Shown here: positions 16,515-25,247 of the stretch, one piece after another
Numbering within the stretch: the first letter of the stretch is position 1
Layout of the letters: every line of letters begins with the position of its first letter
Assembly (NCBI RefSeq): GCF_001045455.1
Contig: NZ_LFNE01000017.1
Coordinates: forward strand, 1-41,713
Direction: 5' to 3'
DNA length: 41,713 nt
Origin: Chryseobacterium sp. FH2
GTDB taxonomy: Bacteria > Bacteroidota > Bacteroidia > Flavobacteriales > Weeksellaceae
Notes under the pieces: generated by a model
What the model was told of the DNA's origin: nothing
The model's input: the letters and a program-made list of their open reading frames with translations, nothing else
Databases searched by the model: none
Translations under genes and position numbers: made by a program

Positions 16515-16522
16515 CAAATATA
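16515..16522 (-). promoter_or_regulatory. -7 box of the membrane protein-asd unit
   Basis: Minus strand TATATTTG, a full TAnnTTTG match, 28 nt before the ATG at 16486. Confidence 0.55.
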
Positions 16523-16527
16523 ACAAA

Positions 16528-16550
16528 AATCCCAGCGATAAGCCGGGATT
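16528..16550 (-). terminator. Terminator of the TonB-dependent receptor gene
   Basis: Stem aatcccagc/gccgggatt with one mismatch and loop gataa, with a T-rich tract on the minus strand. It lies 31 bp after the receptor stop. Confidence 0.7.
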
Positions 16551-16581
16551 GATATTTATAAAATCTAATGTTTTTATAGTA

Positions 16582-19356
16582 TTAGAATCTGTAAGATAGA
16601 GAAGCCGCCCAAGTTCTTCCGAATCCGAAATAAACGTTATTGCTAACATCTAAACCTTTGTAGAAGTTTTTAGGATTTGCATTATAAGCATCTAATGCAG
16701 CTTGTGCCTGCGCATCAGTCGTTGTTGGTGTCTTAAAATCTGTTAGAGTCTTCTTAACTGATGATCTCAAATCTGAAATGTAAGTAGTATCAAATAAGTT
16801 ATAGATATTGGCTGTAACGATTAGCTTGCTACCATTTGTCAAATTAAATGTATAAGAAGCTCCAACATCTGTAAGATTATAAGAAGGTGCTTTCAAAGAC
16901 CCTTTTTCTGATCTGGCAGCAGGGATGTTTCCATCTTTAATAATATAACTATTATTGATGCTAAACGTTCCGTACAAATTATCATAATATCTCCATGTTC
17001 CGAAAACATCAAGATTTTTAACAGGCTTCACCGTTGCTCCTAATGCAGCTGTTGTTTGTGCAGCATCCCCAACTTTCAGTCCATCCAGAGCCAAGACAAC
17101 TTCGTCTTTTCCGTTTGTGATAATTGGATCACCGTTTACATCAGCTACTCTTCCTGTTGGATTGTTTTTGTATTTCCAGTTTCCTACAGAAAGCATTCCG
17201 TTGAACTCCAGCCAGTTTAAAGGTTTATAGAACGTTTCTAATTCAGCACCCATATGCACTTCTCGCACACCTGTCAAACTTGCAGTACCATTTGTGCCAG
17301 GAGTGCCGTCATCATTAGTATAAGCGATACCTGTTACACGAACGAATCTATCTTTCCAATCTGTGTAATATGCATTCAAGTTTGCTCTGAATTTTCCACT
17401 TTTGAAACCATAACCGATTTCAGCAGAGGATACTTTTTCGTTTCTTAAATCTTTGTTTTCGATTTGCTGATATAAAGAACCAAATGTTTTTGTTGGTAAT
17501 GAATAAGGGAAAATAGCATTTTGATTCGGTTGCTTAGAATAAATACCAACATTTACGAAAACATTGTGCTGTTCGTTGATGTTATAATTCAAACCAGCTT
17601 TTGCATTATACCCGAATCTGAATTTCTGATCTGTAGTTCTGTTAACTTCTTGTCCTTGTTGTAGGTGACTTGCAATCAAAGTGTTTACTCCGTTCACTAC
17701 TGCATAAAGATCTTGTGTGCCTACCCAATTGTCAATTCTTTGGTTACTTTGCTCAGATGCAGAACCTTGAACAAACGCTGAAATTTTGTCATTTGTGTAT
17801 TCTAATTGTCCGAAAACTCCTCCCCAAAGAACTTTACCATCATAATTTCTATATACAATCTGTGATTTGTCTTTTACAGCCGCTGCAAACGGATTTGCAG
17901 GAGGCGCTGCGTCATATGATTGTGTAACAGTGTAATACGGATATTGGTTGAAGTTTCCTGCTTCACGGTATTCTTTGTTTCCTAAGAAGTCAGTAACAAG
18001 ACCTGGATGGTAACCGTAGTAATATCTTGCGTCTAACCCTACTGAGAAGTTCCAGTTGTCGTTGATTTTATGTTGGAAATTGGTCAAAATTCCGTACCAG
18101 TCGTGCGAATTTACACTAGCTCTTCTGGTAATACCGTTAGAGCTTGTTCCTATGAAAGGTGTTGCATTTGTTGCAACATAGTTTACATTATTCGAGTTCC
18201 AATTAATATTATTTCCATTAGTTCCCTGGTTGTAAGCAAAAATGTCATCCCAACGAATCAACCCGTTTTGATCTTTTAGAGCAATATCGTTTATTCCCTT
18301 AGACTGTGTCGCCCCTGTTGCAGATTTTCCTACAATACTACCCAAAATTCCGGTTCCTCCTCCACGTCCCCAAGACGCATAAAGAACCGTTGATAATTTA
18401 GATTTTTTGGTCATTGTCCAATCCCAGTTGATCGAAGCAACGGGCTTACTGTAATAGTTTACGGATTGAGAATATTGTTGTCCGTTCAAGTAGCCCCAGT
18501 TGGAGTTGTATCTTCTGTTGGGCTTGTCAGACAAAACGCCATCTAATTTCCCATCACCCATATCCAAATCGGTTGCGATGGTGTTATTAAAAGTTTGGTT
18601 ATGCCATTGTGGAGCTCCCGTAAACGTAAATTGAAAATCGTGTTTTTTGTTTGGCTGGAAACCTAGAGCGAAATAATAGTTGTAAGCCTCAAAATCTGAA
18701 CCGTCAATATACATTGCTCCGGCTGTTCTACTCATCAAGAATGAAGTAGACCATCCTTTTAAAGATTTTCCGGTATTATATGAAAATAAAGTTTTAAGAT
18801 AGCCGTCATTACCCACACCCACAGTTACATTACCTTCTTTCTTTTTGTCTGCTGCTCTTGTAATAATGTTAACTGTACCTCCAACAGAAGCAATTGCTAA
18901 TTTTGAAGCTCCAAGACCTCTTTGTATCTGCATTGCAGAAGTTACATCAGAAAGTCCAGCCCAGTTAGACCAATATACTGTACCACCTTCCATATCATTA
19001 ACGGGAACTCCATTAATCATTACTGCGGTATTAGAAGTGTCAAAACCTCTTACGTTCATACGTCCGTCTCCAAAACCACCACCACCTTTTGTAGCATAGA
19101 TAGAAGGAGTTGTTGATAAAATCTCAGGGAATTCTTGGTTACCCAATCTTTGTACAATTTGTGCTTCTTTGATTGTCGAAACTGCTACGGGAGTCTTTCT
19201 ATCTTTAGCGATATCGGCTACTCCGGTTAGTACAACTTGTTCAATGTCTTTGGATCTTGTGTCTTTAACAGTATCCTGAACTTGTTGAGCGTAATAAACA
19301 CTAGCTGTAGATAAAGTAATTATCGCAGTTAGCATTGATTTGTTGATTAATTTCAT
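16582..19356 (-). CDS. TonB-dependent receptor
   Basis: 924 residues with a signal peptide (ending near VYYAQ). A TonB-box-like segment DIEQVVLTG is followed by the plug domain (about 50-170: TPVAVSTIKEAQIVQR, FPEILSTTPSIYATKG, MNVRGFDTSNTAVMINGVPV, GGTVNIITRA), then a long beta-barrel ending in WAASLSYRF with the terminal aromatic typical of outer-membrane proteins. There is no N-terminal carboxypeptidase-like domain and no SusD partner nearby, so a polysaccharide role is unlikely; iron or another small nutrient is possible. The substrate cannot be named. It is a single-gene unit with its own terminator. Confidence 0.93.
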   Translation of the reverse strand: MKLINKSMLTAIITLSTASVYYAQQVQDTVKDTRSKDIEQVVLTGVADIAKDRKTPVAVSTIKEAQIVQRLGNQEFPEILSTTPSIYATKGGGGFGDGRMNVRGFDTSNTAVMINGVPVNDMEGGTVYWSNWAGLSDVTSAMQIQRGLGASKLAIASVGGTVNIITRAADKKKEGNVTVGVGNDGYLKTLFSYNTGKSLKGWSTSFLMSRTAGAMYIDGSDFEAYNYYFALGFQPNKKHDFQFTFTGAPQWHNQTFNNTIATDLDMGDGKLDGVLSDKPNRRYNSNWGYLNGQQYSQSVNYYSKPVASINWDWTMTKKSKLSTVLYASWGRGGGTGILGSIVGKSATGATQSKGINDIALKDQNGLIRWDDIFAYNQGTNGNNINWNSNNVNYVATNATPFIGTSSNGITRRASVNSHDWYGILTNFQHKINDNWNFSVGLDARYYYGYHPGLVTDFLGNKEYREAGNFNQYPYYTVTQSYDAAPPANPFAAAVKDKSQIVYRNYDGKVLWGGVFGQLEYTNDKISAFVQGSASEQSNQRIDNWVGTQDLYAVVNGVNTLIASHLQQGQEVNRTTDQKFRFGYNAKAGLNYNINEQHNVFVNVGIYSKQPNQNAIFPYSLPTKTFGSLYQQIENKDLRNEKVSSAEIGYGFKSGKFRANLNAYYTDWKDRFVRVTGIAYTNDDGTPGTNGTASLTGVREVHMGAELETFYKPLNWLEFNGMLSVGNWKYKNNPTGRVADVNGDPIITNGKDEVVLALDGLKVGDAAQTTAALGATVKPVKNLDVFGTWRYYDNLYGTFSINNSYIIKDGNIPAARSEKGSLKAPSYNLTDVGASYTFNLTNGSKLIVTANIYNLFDTTYISDLRSSVKKTLTDFKTPTTTDAQAQAALDAYNANPKNFYKGLDVSNNVYFGFGRTWAASLSYRF

Positions 19357-19460
19357 AATCGTTAAGTAATAGTTAGATTTAAATTTTATGCAAAAATCGG
19401 CAAATAAATTTTAACTAATATTAACTGTATGTTAATTTTTATTCAATCTCGATAAGTCTT

Positions 19461-19483
19461 AATTTGTTGATTTTTAACAAATT
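19461..19483. repeat. Inverted repeat upstream of the TonB-dependent receptor
   Basis: Perfect 8-bp arms aatttgtt/aacaaatt around 7 nt, about 105 bp upstream of the receptor start. It could be an operator for a dimeric regulator, or chance in AT-rich DNA. No further evidence. Confidence 0.3.
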
Positions 19484-19522
19484 AGATAAAAAGTGAAATT
19501 TCCTATGAAAAAAATCATATTA

Positions 19523-19565
19523 TTGAATTTTTAATAAATAGCCTATGTTTTTATTAAAAATTCAA
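19523..19565 (-). terminator. AT-rich hairpin after nadC
   Basis: A 16-bp inverted repeat of almost only A and T (arms 19523-19538 and 19550-19565) with an 11-nt loop, directly beyond the nadC stop. It lacks the GC-rich stem of a classical terminator, so termination is likely but not certain. Confidence 0.5.
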
Positions 19566-19567
19566 CG

Positions 19568-20428
19568 CTATTTCACTGCTTTGAGACTCAGATCGATATT
19601 CTCTGCAGAGTGGGTTAGGGCTCCTGCGGAAATAAAAGTAACACCTGTGGCGGCAATTTCTTTAAGCATATCTCGAGTAATACCTCCTGAAGCTTCAGAT
19701 TCACATTGGCCGTTGATTATTTTTACTGCCTGCTTCATAGTTTTTACATCCATGTTATCAAGCATGATTCTGTCAACTTTTGCATTGATAGCTTCCTGAA
19801 CTTCTTCTAAATTTCGGGTTTCTACTTCAATTTTAAGTTTTTTCTTGCTTTTTTTAACATAATCTTTTGCCATTTTTACAGCATTGGTGATGCTTCCGTT
19901 ATAATCTATGTGATTGTCTTTTAGCATAATCATGTCATAAAGACCGTATCTGTGGTTGGTTCCGCCACCGATTGCTACTGCCCATTTTTCACAAACTCTA
20001 AAATTGGGAGTAGTTTTTCTTGTATCTAATAATTTGGTTTTTGTGCCAATCAATCTTGAATCCCAATCATTCGTCATTGTTGCAATTCCGCTCATTCTCT
20101 GCATGCAGTTTAGAACAAGTCTTTCTGTTGAAAGAATTGATCTTGCGCTTCCGGTAACGATAAAAGCGATATCTCCAACTTTTGCCGTTGTGCCGTCTTT
20201 AATGAAAGTTTCAACCTTTAAGTCTTTATCAAAAGTTTTGAAGATGATTTCAGCCAGTTCGACCCCGGCCAAGATACAGTCTTCTTTTACTAAAAGCTTT
20301 GCGCTTTGTTTCAAATCTTTCGGAATTGTTGAAAGAGTAGAGTGATCGCCATCCTGAATGTCTTCTTCTAAAGCATTTTTGATGAATTGTTTTAAAACTT
20401 TATCTGTTGCGTAGCTTGGTCTTTTCAT
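19568..20428 (-). CDS. nadC: Nicotinate-nucleotide pyrophosphorylase (carboxylating)
   Basis: 286 residues. Quinolinate phosphoribosyltransferase motifs: EEDIQDGDHST near the start, RMSGIATMT, LDTRKTTPNFR, EVETRNLEEVQEAI and DRIMLDNMD, then EASGGITRDML. It converts quinolinate and PRPP to nicotinate mononucleotide in de novo NAD synthesis. Full length. It begins 11 bp after nadB, clearly one operon. nadA, the middle step, is not in this window. Confidence 0.97.
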   Translation of the reverse strand: MKRPSYATDKVLKQFIKNALEEDIQDGDHSTLSTIPKDLKQSAKLLVKEDCILAGVELAEIIFKTFDKDLKVETFIKDGTTAKVGDIAFIVTGSARSILSTERLVLNCMQRMSGIATMTNDWDSRLIGTKTKLLDTRKTTPNFRVCEKWAVAIGGGTNHRYGLYDMIMLKDNHIDYNGSITNAVKMAKDYVKKSKKKLKIEVETRNLEEVQEAINAKVDRIMLDNMDVKTMKQAVKIINGQCESEASGGITRDMLKEIAATGVTFISAGALTHSAENIDLSLKAVK

Positions 20429-20439
20429 TTTAATGTGCT

Positions 20440-22011
20440 TTAAGCTAAATCTTTATTGTAAAACGCCCCTTTATTTTCTTTCATTTCCATTGATTGGGAG
20501 ATGATAAGGTGAGCAACGGTTGTTAAATTTCTTAATTCGGATAATTGAGGCGAAAGGATAGAGTAGTGGTAGATTTCGTTAACCGCCGCTGCAATTTCCT
20601 GATGTTTCTGCAAAGCCATATTCAGACGACGGTTGCTTCTTACAATCCCGACAAGATCACTCATCATTTCCTGAAGCTGTTTTCTTAGATAGGAAATAAT
20701 GACCATTTCATCCATGATTTTCATTCCTTCTTCATTCCATTCCGGAACAGCTTTCAAATCATCAAAATTGAAATTATTTTCATTTAATAATTCCATAGTT
20801 TTCATTGCTGCGCTGTGTCCGAAAACCAAACCTTCCAACAATGAATTTGATGCTAATCTATTCGCACCATGAAGCCCGGAATTGGTGCATTCCCCGACAG
20901 CAAAAAGATTTTTAATGGATGACTGCCCGTCTTTATCAATCTCGATTCCGCCCATCAGATAATGACAAGCCGGAACGACAGGAATTAATTGGGTAAAAGG
21001 ATCAACTCCTTCGTCTCTGCATTTTTTGTAAATATTCGGGAAATGCTCTAAAAACTTTCCGTGATCCATATTCCTGCAATCTAAGCCTACATATTCGTCA
21101 CCTGTGATTTTCATTTCGTTGTCAATGGCCCTTGCAACAATATCCCTTGAAGCTAATTCTTCACGTTCATCATATTTATGCATGAATTTTTCACCTCTTT
21201 TTGTTCTTAATTTCGCTCCGTCTCCACGTACGGCTTCAGAAATTAAAAACAGCATTCCATCGATTTTGCTGTATAAAGCTGTCGGGTGGAACTGATAATA
21301 TTGCATATTGGAAACCTTTCCCTTTGCACGTGCCACGAAAGCGATTCCGTCTCCTGTTGCGATGGTTGGGTTGGTCGTATTTTTATAAACATGACCGGCT
21401 CCGCCTGTTGCAACTAATGTTATTTTTGAAGTGATTTTTTTAATTTGTTTAGACTTTTCATCTAAAATATAAGCACCATAACAGTGGATATCTCCCTCGT
21501 TTAACTCTTTTCCCGGGACATGATGCTGGGTAATGATGTCGATTACGTAATGGTGATCTAAAATCTCAATATTGGGACTGTTTTTAGCCGTTTGTAGTAA
21601 AGCTCTTTCTATTTCAAAGCCTGTGATATCTTTGTGATGAACAATTCTGTTTTCGGTATGGCCACCTTCCCTTCCTAGAGCGAATTCGCCATTTTTCATG
21701 TCGAAATTAGCTCCCCATTCTACAATTTCGTTGAATCTTGCAGGAGCTTCTTTCACTACCATTTCCACAACATCTCGTTTGTTTTCCCCATCTCCGGCGC
21801 GCATTGTATCTTCGATATGTTTGTCAAAATTATCATTTTTAGAATCTGTGACTACTGCAAGACCACCTTGTGCATATTTGGTATTGCTTTCATCTTCATC
21901 AGATTTTGTTACTATGATTATTTTGGCATCAGGAAGCTGCTCAGAAACTTTTATGGCAAAAGAAAGTCCCGAAATACCGGAACCAATCACTAATACATCC
22001 GCTTTTATCAT
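20440..22011 (-). CDS. nadB: L-aspartate oxidase
   Basis: 523 residues. FAD-binding motif LVIGSGISGLSFAIKV at the N-terminus, then KYAQGGLAVV, REGGHTENRIVHHKD and the C-terminal FAD contact ECTNSGLHGANRLASNSLLEG. It oxidises aspartate to iminoaspartate, the first step of NAD synthesis. Full family length with the helical C-terminal domain. It is followed by nadC at 11 bp and preceded by the nitroreductase gene at 30 bp, possibly one transcript. Confidence 0.97.
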   Translation of the reverse strand: MIKADVLVIGSGISGLSFAIKVSEQLPDAKIIIVTKSDEDESNTKYAQGGLAVVTDSKNDNFDKHIEDTMRAGDGENKRDVVEMVVKEAPARFNEIVEWGANFDMKNGEFALGREGGHTENRIVHHKDITGFEIERALLQTAKNSPNIEILDHHYVIDIITQHHVPGKELNEGDIHCYGAYILDEKSKQIKKITSKITLVATGGAGHVYKNTTNPTIATGDGIAFVARAKGKVSNMQYYQFHPTALYSKIDGMLFLISEAVRGDGAKLRTKRGEKFMHKYDEREELASRDIVARAIDNEMKITGDEYVGLDCRNMDHGKFLEHFPNIYKKCRDEGVDPFTQLIPVVPACHYLMGGIEIDKDGQSSIKNLFAVGECTNSGLHGANRLASNSLLEGLVFGHSAAMKTMELLNENNFNFDDLKAVPEWNEEGMKIMDEMVIISYLRKQLQEMMSDLVGIVRSNRRLNMALQKHQEIAAAVNEIYHYSILSPQLSELRNLTTVAHLIISQSMEMKENKGAFYNKDLA

Positions 22012-22041
22012 ATGCTTACTTTAGGTACAATTGTCTAATAA

Positions 22042-22668
22042 TTAAATAAATTTAAACAATTTTTCGTTTGGTTTTCTTACTTTTTTCATATGCTGGAAAT
22101 GATCTTCTTCCGAACGGTAGCCTAAAGCGAGGGTTACGGTTACTTTCTCGGTTTCCGGATCGATATCTAAAACTTCTTCAATCAAATCCTGGCGGAAGCC
22201 CTCCATAGGGCAGGAGTCAATGTTTTCGATAGCTGCAGCGTACATTAAATTAGCTAAAACTATATAAGACTGCTTTTCTGCCCAGTTAAAAATTTCATCT
22301 TGGGTTTTTTGATTAATATGTTGACTGATGCTGTTTTTGAATAGATTGAGATTTTCAATCGGGGTTTCTCTTACCTCAGAAATATGTCTGAAATAACCAT
22401 TAATATAGCTTTCATCAACTGTTTTTTTTGATATGATAACAATTAAGTGAGAGCAGGTGGATATTTGCGACGGATTGTAAAATGCAGGAATTAATTTTTG
22501 CTTCATCTCTTCACTTTCAACCACCAGAATTTTATAAGGTTGAAGCCCTAAAGAACTTGCAGACAGTTTTCCTGCCTCAAGAATGTTGTTTAAGGTTTCC
22601 CGGGGAATAATTGCGTTATTGAATTTTTTTACAGAATATCTTCTGCTTAAAGCTTCCAAATAATTCAT
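22042..22668 (-). CDS. Nitroreductase family NAD(P)H-dependent oxidoreductase
   Basis: 208 residues. The FMN-binding N-terminus reads ALSRRYSVKKFNN, with SASSLGLQPYKILVV, and a later NIDSCPMEGFRQDLIEEVL and LALGYRSEEDHF, typical of NfsB-like nitroreductases and dihydropteridine reductases. It would use FMN and NAD(P)H to reduce nitro or quinone compounds; the real substrate is unknown. Probably cytoplasmic. It is first in line before nadB-nadC. Its promoter box lies only 4 nt before the ATG. Confidence 0.9.
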   Translation of the reverse strand: MNYLEALSRRYSVKKFNNAIIPRETLNNILEAGKLSASSLGLQPYKILVVESEEMKQKLIPAFYNPSQISTCSHLIVIISKKTVDESYINGYFRHISEVRETPIENLNLFKNSISQHINQKTQDEIFNWAEKQSYIVLANLMYAAAIENIDSCPMEGFRQDLIEEVLDIDPETEKVTVTLALGYRSEEDHFQHMKKVRKPNEKLFKFI

Positions 22669-22672
22669 ATTA

Positions 22673-22680
22673 CAAATTTA
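22673..22680 (-). promoter_or_regulatory. -7 box of the nitroreductase gene
   Basis: Minus strand TAAATTTG, matching TAnnTTTG, 4 nt before the ATG at 22668; suggests a leaderless mRNA. Confidence 0.55.
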
Positions 22681-22716
22681 AGAATTGAATATGAATAAAA
22701 TAGATTTAAAATAAAA

Positions 22717-22744
22717 AGAATCACCTCAAATTTGAAGTGATTCT
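22717..22744 (-). terminator. Terminator of the 22768-25023 gene
   Basis: Stem agaatcac/gtgattct with an inner self-complementary part (tcaaatttga), followed by T on the minus strand. Confidence 0.75.
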
Positions 22745-22767
22745 GTAATATAATATGAATGTTTGTG

Positions 22768-25023
22768 CTATTCTCTGTTTTTCACGATGATCCAACCTGA
22801 AAACTTGAAGGGTGTATTCTTTTTGTCAGTCTCGTTCCATGTTACGGAATACCAGTAATTTCCTGTGGGAACTTTTCTCCCGTTTACAGTACCGTCCCAT
22901 TTGTATTGCGTGTTTTTGTCTCCTCTATGGATTTGTGCTCCGTATCTGTCGAAAATACTGAATACTAAATTTTGTTTTCCGGCCAAAGCTGAATAATCAA
23001 TAACGTCATTCACGCCGTCACCGTTTGGAGTAATCACGTTTATTAAGTTCGGAACTACAATTGAAACCGTGATTGGCTCACAATCATAGGCGTCTTTTAC
23101 ATAGACAGTGTGATCTCCTCTGGAAAGGTTTGTAAATACATTAGAATCTTGCCAGTTTACATTGTCTAATGAATATTTGTAAGGAGAAGTTCCTCCAATT
23201 ACATTTACACTAATGGTGTTTGCTGTAATATCAATATTTGAAATGACGGGCTGGTCTGCGGGAATTACTTTTACTGTTTGTAAAGCAACACAGTCTCCTG
23301 TTTTTAGTTTTACCCAGTATATACCAACTCCCACATTGGAAATTGTTTGTGTAGTTGCTCCGGTGCTCCATTCATATCCGTTGAATCCTGGCCCTGCATC
23401 TAATACTGTTTTATCTTCCATACAGATAATTTTATCTTTTAATACTGAAGAATAAACAGGAGGAATAACTACTAAAGTAACTTTCGCAATAGCATAGCAT
23501 CCCTGTGCGTTTGATACTTTTATATAAATAACACCATTTGGAGCAATGTATGCTGCCGGAGTTGCTATTGCATTGGTTCCGTTGACGGCGTCGGTCAATG
23601 ATGGGTAATAGTCTTTTGTAACGCCAGTTTGTGAGGTGACAAGCGCAGAGGTAAGGTTAAATGATGCCATTGAAGGATTGATTTCAATGAAACATGATCT
23701 TAATATAGCGTCATTAACAGTTACGGTAGGATGGTGCTTTAAAGTTACTTCCGCTACATCCACACAGCCTTGAGGTGTTGTTACTTTTACATAAATTGTT
23801 GCCGGAGCAGATGGATAAGCAGTAGGGTTTGGAATTTGATTAATGTCATTATTCAAATCATACATTGAATTATAAAACTGCATGGTAACCCCGGGAACAG
23901 TGGAAACGGCAGCTGTTGTTAAATCAAATATTGCAACGCCTGCATTATTGTTGTTGCAGCTTGTTAAGGTCGCATCATCAGCAGCAAAAGGTGTCGGGTT
24001 TAATACAATTTGACCGTCACCATTGTCACATAAAGTAGACGATGGATCTTTTATGACAACCGTAATCGTTGTATTTCCTGAATATTGGAAAGCCTGCGGA
24101 TTGGCAATTGGAGTGGAACTTCCTAAAACATAATATGTAAAAATATAATTTCCGGGGTTAGCTGTAAATTGAGTATTATAAGAAGTCAAATCTACGATAC
24201 CATTTCCTGTTGCCGGATTTACACAGACAAAAGGAGTGATTGTATTGGTAAGAATAGGTACTTTATCAATAAATATTTTAGCATTTTTGATGGAATGCCT
24301 TGCGGATGCCCCTCCTGTCGCGGCAGAAAAGCCAAAATATCCTATTGTCATACCGACAGCTCCTCCTGACGGGGCAAAGGATTGAGAAACGATAGTGTTT
24401 CCGTCAATTTTTATAGTGATGATCCAGTTTGTAGGATTGGTAAGATCTGTTTCTCCGTTTACTTCTACGTGTTTATAAGTTGCTCCTACAAACGGTTGGG
24501 TAGGGTTGAGATCTGGTGAGTGAAAAGTACTTCCGGGCGTGTTGTTGTATTCAATATTGCTATTCAGGGAGTTATTAGTGCCATATAAAAGATGTACTTT
24601 ACTCATCTGACCTTCGGTGTCATTGTTAAAAATATCAAAGCCTACCATTAATCCGTTGGCATTTGCAGGAATACCAAGCCCTCCTCCGGAAACAAAACCT
24701 GTTGGTGGGTTTGCCAGATACCAGAAAGTGAAACCGTCTCCACGTCCGAACTGAGCTGTTCCGTTCCCGTCAATTCTAAAGTCGAATTCTACTTTCCATT
24801 TATCACAATATTTAAGGTTAATAGGGGTAGATAATTTTATGGCTCCATATTGATTTCCGACATCCTGAGTAAGTTGTATAAAGTCTCCGTTTACGGCAGC
24901 ACTAGATACCATATCCCATCCCGTAGTGACGACAGGGTTGCCTACAAGCTGGTAAGTTTGAGAAAATAACTTTCCTGATAAGCAGGATAAAATGATAAAA
25001 AAATAAAAGAGAGTTTTTTTCAT
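22768..25023 (-). CDS. T9SS type B surface protein with L-type lectin domain (N-type A, C-type alpha)
   Basis: 751 residues with a signal peptide (ending GKLFSQ). Residues about 22-255 form an L-type lectin-like domain (CDKWKVEFDFRIDGNG, GRGDGFTFWYL, GLMVGFDIFNND). Then follow Cys-containing Ig/PKD-like modules of about 85 residues (AILRSCFIE, YYPSLTDAVNGTNAIATP, YIKVSNAQGCYAIAKVTL), a segment with LDAGPGFNGYEWSTGATTQT, a SprB-like repeat (GTSPYKYSLDNVNWQDSNVF) and the type B sorting domain (ITPNGDGVNDVIDYSAL, IFDRYG, WDGTVNGRKVPTG, WIIVKNRE). It is probably a secreted or cell-surface adhesin, perhaps glycan-binding. It is one of four paralogues in this region, closest at the C-terminus to 32178-34280. 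The promoter is not obvious. Confidence 0.88.
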   Translation of the reverse strand: MKKTLFYFFIILSCLSGKLFSQTYQLVGNPVVTTGWDMVSSAAVNGDFIQLTQDVGNQYGAIKLSTPINLKYCDKWKVEFDFRIDGNGTAQFGRGDGFTFWYLANPPTGFVSGGGLGIPANANGLMVGFDIFNNDTEGQMSKVHLLYGTNNSLNSNIEYNNTPGSTFHSPDLNPTQPFVGATYKHVEVNGETDLTNPTNWIITIKIDGNTIVSQSFAPSGGAVGMTIGYFGFSAATGGASARHSIKNAKIFIDKVPILTNTITPFVCVNPATGNGIVDLTSYNTQFTANPGNYIFTYYVLGSSTPIANPQAFQYSGNTTITVVIKDPSSTLCDNGDGQIVLNPTPFAADDATLTSCNNNNAGVAIFDLTTAAVSTVPGVTMQFYNSMYDLNNDINQIPNPTAYPSAPATIYVKVTTPQGCVDVAEVTLKHHPTVTVNDAILRSCFIEINPSMASFNLTSALVTSQTGVTKDYYPSLTDAVNGTNAIATPAAYIAPNGVIYIKVSNAQGCYAIAKVTLVVIPPVYSSVLKDKIICMEDKTVLDAGPGFNGYEWSTGATTQTISNVGVGIYWVKLKTGDCVALQTVKVIPADQPVISNIDITANTISVNVIGGTSPYKYSLDNVNWQDSNVFTNLSRGDHTVYVKDAYDCEPITVSIVVPNLINVITPNGDGVNDVIDYSALAGKQNLVFSIFDRYGAQIHRGDKNTQYKWDGTVNGRKVPTGNYWYSVTWNETDKKNTPFKFSGWIIVKNRE

Positions 25024-25203
25024 TTGAAGTGAGTTGGTTATTTTGTTAATATCGTAAATGTATTGAATTTTATTTTTTTTAAAGCATTTATTTTTGTCAA
25101 TTATGTAATTAAATGAGTTTAATTTTAAATATTTATCTAATTTTTAAACTTGAATTATTTTAATTCGAAATTGAGAATAGAAAATTATAATCTTAAAGCG
25201 AAT

Positions 25204-25238
25204 AAAAAATCACTCCGGAAAAGGGGGAGTGATTTTTT
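25204..25238 (-). terminator. Terminator of the 25248-27506 gene
   Basis: Perfect 13-bp stem aaaaaatcactcc/ggagtgatttttt with a 9-nt loop, 9 bp after the stop. Confidence 0.85.
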
Positions 25239-25247
25239 AAAGATTGC

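Noticed and set aside
16461..16649. Small minus-strand frame over the end of the TonB receptor gene
   Set aside because: Crosses the receptor's end, terminator and the promoter of the next gene in another frame; no start context and no family.
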